Positions 38,201 to 47,200 of a stretch of DNA of 64,000 bases are shown one piece after another; within the stretch, counting starts at the first letter, position 1; every line of letters starts with the position of its first letter. The notes beneath the pieces are model-generated. The model did no database searches. It saw only the letters and a list, made by a program, of their open reading frames with translations, and was not told where the DNA came from. This DNA comes from Holothuria scabra (taxonomy: Eukaryota > Echinodermata > Holothuroidea > Aspidochirotida > Holothuriidae): NCBI GenBank assembly GCA_037179385.1, contig CM074188.1, positions 21,345,318 through 21,409,317 on the forward strand, written 5' to 3'. Position numbers and translations under genes: made by a program.

Positions 38201-41200
38201 CATTTTTCTCACCTGTTTAAAATCCTAAATCTATGTGATAGATAGGATATTTAAAACGACAACATGAAGGGTCCCCATTCCTAAAAGATAAAATCAGTTG
38301 CCCCATTCTTATTTTGACACAACAGGTAAATCCGTCAATATTCTACATGTTTTTCTTCAATTATATTTCATGACTTAAACATATTGCACATCATAGATGA
38401 CCAAGCAGTGAGTTTTGACAATTTTAAATCTGAGAAGGAAATAATTTAGTCACGTGATTATCAAATGTCATTCATGATATATATTGGTCTACAAAAGTAA
38501 TTCCAGTTGAAGTGACTATACATTTTCCCATTAAGTATACTCTAAAAACACCTTGGTCAAAATTGACCAGGATGCGGTCACCGGTTATCCAAGCCGGATT
38601 CCTGGTTAAGCAGTGACGTTTTCGTGTTGAAATTTGACCAGGAATATGCTAGATTTTAACTAACGTTAGTTCAAATTTAATCAGGAAATCTGGGTTGGAT
38701 AACAGGTGACCGCATCCTGGTTAATTTTGAACAGAGTGTATTAGAGTGAATGTATTGCTCACTGATAGATGACCAAGCAGTAAGTTTTGAAAATTTTACA
38801 ACTCAGGAGGAAATAATTTAGTCACATGATGTTCAAGAATCATTCATGATATAGATTAGTCTACGAAGTAATTCAAGTTTAAGTGACTACATTTTCCCTT
38901 CAAGTAATATTCCAGTCGACGACACTTTTGCACTGGTACTACAGACGAATCCGAATAGTCAAGTGATGGGTCTAACTTAGTCGGTCATACCTGTCGTCCA
39001 TCAGTCTTTATCTTTCAAATTCTTTGCTTCACTGTGTGATGAATGATTGTACTATAAATACTTCATAATTCCCTCAATTCCACTGAATACGACTGATTAA
39101 AATTGCATATAAACAATAAATATGAGTCAAAGTAAAACCAACTGATGGACCCCATTAATGACCACCTTCACAAGCAGCTCGGATTCGTCTTTAGAAGTAT
39201 CACCTGTTAATGTTGTAAGGACGACGCATTTAGTAGCTTCCTTTGAAATAGCTATAGTACCCATCCACCTGTTATAGATGTTTCCCATGTTCATGTTGAG
39301 GATGAAACAGAGATCGTCTTCATAGAACATTCTCCCAGTTCCACCGCTGTTACTCATCGTGGGGTAGTATTCCGAAGTGTTGTGAAACTGGATTTCATAG
39401 GCTAGGTATATGAAATAAGAAAAGATTGTAAGTATGGGGACTGAGCCGATGCGAACTGTTGAACAAGAAACTTCTAAACTGGCTAACGACATCACTAATA
39501 CCTAACCCTAATCCCTAACCACTACAAGGAATAAAGTCGACACAATACATGACAACATCCAATCAAGCAAGTCTTTCTTAAACGGTGTGCATCATCTGGG
39601 AGGAACATGCAATTTTTTTGTAATTTTGATGAAATGTGACAACACGATGTAAATATCATGAGAGAGGACTCAAACTCAAGACAAAAAAATATCAAAGTCT
39701 GGGTAACATACTGTTCTCGTGGTCCGACAAATCGTCATAATATGATATTTCTGAGCCACTTGGTATTTTAGGTAACTCTTTGCTGAAATGAAATAAAGTT
39801 TGTGAAAGTAATACTTTTAATAAGAGTAGAAAGGATATGTCTTTTGAACAAATGAGAATAAGTACACCATCCTTAGTTTTAGGGGTCCGAACACGATTGG
39901 AAAGATAAAGTTGGACTCCTAGGACCCAATTATTGCTCATTATCCAGCATCCTCGCTTGCATTCAAATTACGAAAATTCTTTATATACTATTGGAAAACT
40001 TTTTTTCTATTAGCATACATTAAGAGTTTTTTGTTATAGCTACACTGTAAAAATGTCTATATTTATGGAAAATAAAACAAACAAAACAAAAGAAACAAAG
40101 AAAAACAAAACAATACATAAAACGTGCTGCCACTTCTTTTTAGGTATTCCTTTTTTGTAGGCCTATACCTTTATTTTACTTCTGTGGGCCTAATTGTACA
40201 AAAATTTTGTAATATAATATACTTTTTTTTACAGTGAACATCTGCTTTTAAAAATTCTAAAACGTATACATGGCATAGGAATACAGTTCAAAGTACATCA
40301 AAATAGGGCAGATGCGCACTGTTTAACAAAGTTTTTCTTGATTGGCTGTTACCATTGTATTGTATCGATTGTATTGTTTGTTATTAGGGTTAGGGATTAG
40401 GTTAGGGATTAGGGTTATCGTTAGCCAGTAAGGAAATTTCTTGTTGAACAGTGCGCATCGCCCCTCAAAATATCCTAAATGAGAAATTCAAGTGGCCTTC
40501 AACATACGCCACGTAAAAAGTATTCTTTACATAGATTTTCAACAGCACATAAATTACGAATTCATTCTCAAACAAGTGAATGCTTGTATTTATTAGAAGC
40601 AATACTTGAAGATGAACTATTAAAACATATGCATCAAAACAAAAAAAGACTTTCCACTTGAAATAAGGGGTACAGACTTTTCTTTTTGAATTATACGTTT
40701 ACTGATTTACAACTAGACTGGTATATCACTACAGTGGATATGAAATTGTCCTATTTTAATACTACGCTCGTTGAGGCAATACGATAAAAAAAAAGTAAGA
40801 GATACCGTAGGCTTACTAAGAACAAATGTTTAAATTCTTACGTCGGTGGTTTTGGATTGGTGTTAAACCCATCTGAGAAAAAAGCATTACAACTTGTTCG
40901 ATTATGTTCACAACGTTTTGCAAAGTAGTTACCTTTTCGTTACATTTACATGAACTTGATGCGTAATAAAACATTAATATATCAAATGTACGTTTCTAGC
41001 CATTTTAGTCGAATACAAAAGATCCGCAGTAATAAAAAAAGATATGCTAACTTGAAGACATTTCACACACGGTAGAAACAAGAAGTTAACGAAGTTAAAA
41101 CGTTGCAAGCAATATAATATACACTACCTTCTACAAAATCTTTCGGTAACGTTGGAAGAGTGTTACCTAAGGTACGAGTGTATTCACTCATGGGCATGCT

Positions 41201-44200
41201 TAAGTTTCTGTAGAGAAAAAGATTCATTCATTTTTAACAGCCAGAATATTGTTATTCAAAACATACAAGTTTTAAAGGGTCGTTTATGTATTTTACTATG
41301 GACATAATAAGAAGAATTTGGAAATTGTATAAACTAAAGCTTTCAACATGACAAATAGTGGAATTTCTATGCAAGTATTTCAGGAAGGGATTCAAGTTTT
41401 GTGGAAGTAGGTGGAAGTCTGAGAACGACCAGTAGTTTTGACACACGGACTTCCTATACATGGACAGAGCATGCTGCACAGTACATTGTCGCTACCGTAC
41501 GTGTGAGAAAACTTGAGCGCACCAAGGTGGCCGTCTGCAATGGTTTTGTGTGATAGTTTGGGCTTGCTCGAGTATATCACCATATTTTGCAAGAAAGTTG
41601 AAATATTTTTGAAATATGGCAATGTTATGTCAAAATCACTTCACCTATTGCAGAAATATAACATTGTTTACCATTCAAGTTTAACTTTGGTTTAAAATAT
41701 TACAGAGTCGTCGTCAAATCAGACGATTTATAGCTTCACGGCGGCCATCTTGGTGCGCCTTTTTTGACCCAGTCGGTGGCGACCATCTACGGATAGGACG
41801 TAAACGTTACATGCTCAGTCCATGTATGTAAGTCCGTGTTTGACATGAGAGAAGAACGTGTTAAAATTAAATTTGCAAGAAGAATGAAAAAGCATACTTT
41901 GCAAAAAGTATATCAGACCTTTCCTAACATACTCAACGCACAGTACAGATAGAAATGAATCGAATGAAACAATGTAGTAATGCTTTGTGAACAAATTTTT
42001 AATAAACAGAGAACACTGTAATGAAAATTCAGCAGTCCAAGCATTTGATAGAAAGGTTTTACAACTTTTTTTTCTTTGTCCATGTCTTTCCTGAGGTTTT
42101 ATATGAAACGAATTGCTCAAGAAGTTCCCTGCATGAATTTTATAAATCTAACTCAATTGTATCGTCTGCATCCAATAAAAAGGAGAAATATTTACAAAAG
42201 GGATTCAAATATATGGCTCAAATTACGATGAATCAGGGACATATATATGGTCTGTTGTGGAGGGGGGGGGGGCAAAAGTTTCCAACATCCGGAACATCAG
42301 ATTTCGTCAATGACCGAACTCATCTGTAAGCAAACCACCAACATAAACGCGATCGCACAAATATACACACACAAACAAACACGCATACACACTCACATTG
42401 TATGCATCTTCAAAAAAAATATCAATAGATGGCGCATTATAAAAGCAGCATTGATACTTAAAAAGGGTCAAAATGGCGCTATCTCGAGACCCTACGAATC
42501 ACCTGCATACCACAATGTTATATTTTATTTATTCTGCCTGATTTTTTCGTTCGCAGGGAAGTTTCCCCCACTGCCCCCGGGATCAACGCCCCTGTGTTGA
42601 ATTCTTTTGTCTTTAATTTCATTCAATAAAACCTTCTTAATGTACTAATGTACTGAAAACGTTTCTTGAAAATTTCGGTGACTATCACATCAAACGCAGA
42701 ATTTAATCTTGAAAGGTCTAGTTGTCCCTAGACTATTGAGAAAAGTGTTCTTATCAAACATGACAGAAGTAAAAATGAAAACACCAAAAAGCTAAAAGGT
42801 AATTTTGTCAAAGATTTTATATGTTGTAAGTTATGTATATGTCAAAATACTGTGCAACGTTACCCTGCTAAATTAGCTCTGTTGGTACCTGAAAAGAAAA
42901 CAGAAAACAAACACATGGTGAATTCCTCAGAATTGGTCTGGAATTCAACTACTGCATTTCCTTGATCCTATATTTCTTCTTTCACAAGAACTCTCTTGTC
43001 CAAATCGAATTTTGCCCAACTTCCATGGAATTATTCCGAAGTATATATTTTTACAAACACACTGCTCTACTGTGCACTTTGACTGCGTGGTTTTCTTGTC
43101 TGGAATTTACGATCCAAATTTGGCGGATTCAGTTCATGACCTTAACTTCACAGAGTTTCTCTTACCACATAGAAAGATGCACTCTTAAAAGATATGATCA
43201 ATTTGACCCTTGACTTGGTCAACTATGCACCGACCTAAGCTATAGTCAAATTGTTAACCAAACCTATGGACAAAAATGACCAATTTATGGTCAAATCTGA
43301 CCATAAATTGATTACTTTTGATGATAGTTAGAGACAAATATTTGACAATTGTGCGGATCGATGCAGTATTCTCCATAGTGCTCTAAGAGTGTGCTCCTTT
43401 TTTTTTCGATTCATTTTTTTTTATTTTCCGAAGGTGCAAGTATAGATGAACAATTTTCTACATACTTTCAAGAAGGTGCTATTCCCTAGCCCTCAAACGG
43501 CCTATATCTCACTGTATTCAAAAAATTTTGTTTCAAGCTGGCTCAGTAGACTGCGTCTCCATCTTACAAATCCTCGTTACAACGCGCAGTCACTTAATGG
43601 TGGTATTTGATACGAAAGGACCTTACAGCCCTTATTTCTGTGCAATCTGTACTAAACTATCCTTATGTACCGTTAATATCAATCTTCAATAGGATACATT
43701 TAAATGAATAAAATATTGAATAGCTCAAAATCTGAAGGACTTACCTTTGAATCTCTTGAAGGCATTATACAAGCAGTATACGAGAAGAATTATAAAAGTT
43801 ATAACAGAAGCGCCGATGGGCCATACGATATGGTTATTAGAGTGTTCTTCTGAGTCCTTAGCCTCTTTTCGAAGGGAAAGAGAATATAAAGATAAGTTAC
43901 CTTTAGTACACCTACTTGATTGTTACATTTGAAGGTAAATGTTTAAGACAATAGGTACATTTTATTATGCATGACCCTTCGTTGAGCTGATCGTAGGCAA
44001 TATCATTTATTTTTTATTATTTGTGAGAAGATCATAGCCGCCATAATAATGTATGATGGACAGAGGGAATTTATATCATTGATAAAAATGAATGAATAAA
44101 AATACAAACAATAAATAAAGTAAAAAATTAAAGGAAAAAGAAATTATTGCAGAAGATGTAATCTGTAAGAGTTTCTATGTACAAAAGATTTCTTCGAATC

Positions 44201-47200
44201 TACAATCTCTTTTGGTTCAAGGAATTTTTAAAAGAAGACTGCAACATGGTGATGTTATAGTACAAGAGCGGCAGATGCGGGAGTACTGCCACATATGACA
44301 CTCTTGTACTATTGCGTCCCCGTTTTAGAAAAGTGAACTTTACATGTGATACTGATAAAGAGAATACCTCATTGGCTCATTTAATAATGAAATATTAAAT
44401 GCATACACTCCTTGGATAGAAATGTTCTCTAAATATCATAATTTTAACAATATCCTTACCACTGTTATTATTCACAAAAATTGTAACGTTTACAGAAGTT
44501 GTAATGTTACAATTTGGAACGAAACTGACACATTCAAACGTGTCGTTATTTGTTGATAAGTAAGTCAGAATCATCGAAGAATCAATGACGTTTTTTCTCT
44601 TGGTACTCGTCGAAACGGCTTTATGCAAGGGTTTTCCATTTTTGATGATTTCAAGCTTTGCTTCTGGTCTAGCACCGGAAGCATTACAGATAAGAATTAA
44701 GCTTTCTGATTCGTTGATGTACACTTCACTTGATGTATTGTCGTCGTTAACTGTCAATGATACCTCTGGTACCGCTGTATTAAAAGTAAGTTTCAATACT
44801 CATTTTAAGTGTTTCAAAATATTGATGCAAATTGAACCTAAACCAGAAAGAACTTCATACGCAATGTTAATTGTATTCATTTATTTGTCAGCTTGAAAGT
44901 AGAAAATCATGGTTTTCCTTTAAGACTTATAGGCCAAAACTCCTTAAAGGTACCGTGACATGTCAACAAAATATCATAACTCCACCTGGCAGTTTAGGAG
45001 TAACTTTTCCTAAGGAAAAAATCAGTTGAAATTATGTCAGTATCTTTTACGGTTCTCAAGATATATATCCGCTTCAAAATTTGAACCTTTCTGGTGGAAC
45101 TTGTCCCTTTTGCAAAAATCATGATGTGGAATGTTGCACAGTGTTGACATTTCTTTTTTTAACCCTGTATTGATAATCTTTTAATCACTCATCAGATAGT
45201 TTATGTTTTGGTTATTGATACTGATGATTTTCAAAGACACAATTTCAACTTTTAAAATAAAACCCTCAGGACAAACTAATGTTACATCTCTCCTTGAAAT
45301 AGAGATTGTAAAAGCAAAGGATAACATTAGCCATACGGCATTTCCCTCTAATGACATCACAAGATTTGCATATTGGGCTAATGATAAAGTGCTAACAAGA
45401 AATTGACCTGGTAAATGGTCTATTATGATGGGAATTGCCACCATTTTCTTAGTTTTTGATGCTTTTTACATCGAATCACCAATTTTGTCTTTTTCATGTC
45501 AAACTACCTTTAAAAGGCAACTACTTACCGCACGTTTTCACTGTCAAATCAGCCTCTGTAGAAACTTGTGCTTGTTCGAAGATGCTTTGACACGTAATTA
45601 TTTCGCTCTCCTGGCTTGTTGTAAATTTTACTGTTGATGTTATAAGTACAGTATCATTCCTCAGTGAATATGTATTCTCCAAAATTTCTAATTTACTGTG
45701 AATATTATTTGCCTCCCAGGAAACGTTTGCAAGAGGCCTTCCTCCAATGGAACCACAAGTTATATTTATACTTTCGCCCTCTGTTAGATAAAGTGTATCT
45801 GAAACCGTCATGCCGTCAACTTCGAACGAAATATTTGGCTTAACTGTCGAAAAAAGAATATCAAGTGATCAACATTTTAAAAATTTTCACATCTTACAAA
45901 CAAAATACCCTCACTCCACTTGGCAGTTAAGGAGTAACTTTTCCCAAAGAAAAATCAATTGAAATTACATCAGTATCTTTTACGGCTCTCAAGATATAAA
46001 CCGCTTCAAAATTTGAACCTTTCTGGTGGAACTTGTCCCTTTTGCAAAAATCATGATGTGGAATGTTGCACAGTGTTGACATTTCTTTTGTTAACCCTGT
46101 ACTGATTTTCTTTTAATCACTCATCAGATAGTTTATGGTTTGGTTATTGATACTGATGATTTTCAAAGACACAATTTCAACTTTTAATATAAAACCCTCA
46201 GGACAAACTAATGTTACATCTCTCCTTGAAATAGAGATTATAAAAACAAAGGATAACATTAGCCATACGGCATTTCCCTCTAATGACATCACAAGATTTG
46301 CATATTGGGCTAATGATAAAGTGCTAACAAGAAATTGACCTGGTAAATGGTCTATTTTGATGGGAATTTCGACCATTTTCTAAGTTTTTGATGCTTTTTT
46401 CATCGAATCACCAATTTTGTCTTTTTCATGTCAAACTACCTTTAAAAGGCAAGTACTTACCGCACGTGTTCACTGTCAAATTAACCTCTGTAGAAACTTG
46501 TGCTTGTACTAAGATGCTTTGACACGTAATTATTTCGCTCTCCTGGCTTGTTGTAAATTTTACTGTTGATGTAGTAAGTCCAGTCTCATTCTTCAGTGAA
46601 TATGTATTCTCCAAAATTTCTAATTTCCTGTGAATATTATTTGTCTCCCAGGAAAGGTTTGCAAGAGGCCTTCCTCCAATGGAACCACAAGTTATATTTA
46701 TACTTTCGCCCTCTGTTAAATGAAGTGTATCTGGAACCGCCATGCCGTCAACTTCGAACGAAATATTTGGCTTTACTGTCGAAAAAAGAAAAAAGAATAT
46801 CAAATGATCAACATTTTAAAAAAATTCACAATTTTTGCCCATTTACGGAACTTTATATGAGGATTTCGAATTCAAAATCAGAGAACTAATGATCTTTTCA
46901 AAAATCTTCCTTACACCCATACACCCAAAGAAAGCGTTGTTTTGTTAGTTTCATTTTTTTTTTTTTTTTGTTCGCGTAATTAATTTCAAAATATGATTTT
47001 TCAGGAACTGGAGTGTTAGAAATTTCATTTCAGAATTTTCGAGTTAGGTCTTTTTGTTAACTTGCATGTTTCAGATTTAACCATGTCGGGTTCAAAACGA
47101 TAGGTGAATTAGATAAATATTTGACTCGGTGCAGTGTCCATTTGAAAGGATTTCGCGCAAATTGAACCTTGCGTTTTAGATATTTATATTCTTGTAGCCG

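Noticed and set aside
39499..40459. Interstitial telomere or chromosome-fusion scar
   Set aside because: The TTAGGG-like tracts are short and sit inside hairpin mobile elements with inverted ends.
43747..43932. 61-codon plus-strand frame
   Set aside because: Shadow of the receptor's transmembrane exon on the other strand.
45203..46338. Two near-identical 67-codon plus-strand frames (and 87-codon minus frames) conserved between the two units
   Set aside because: They are intron sequence copied by the 932-bp tandem duplication. Their similarity reflects recent duplication, not coding constraint.
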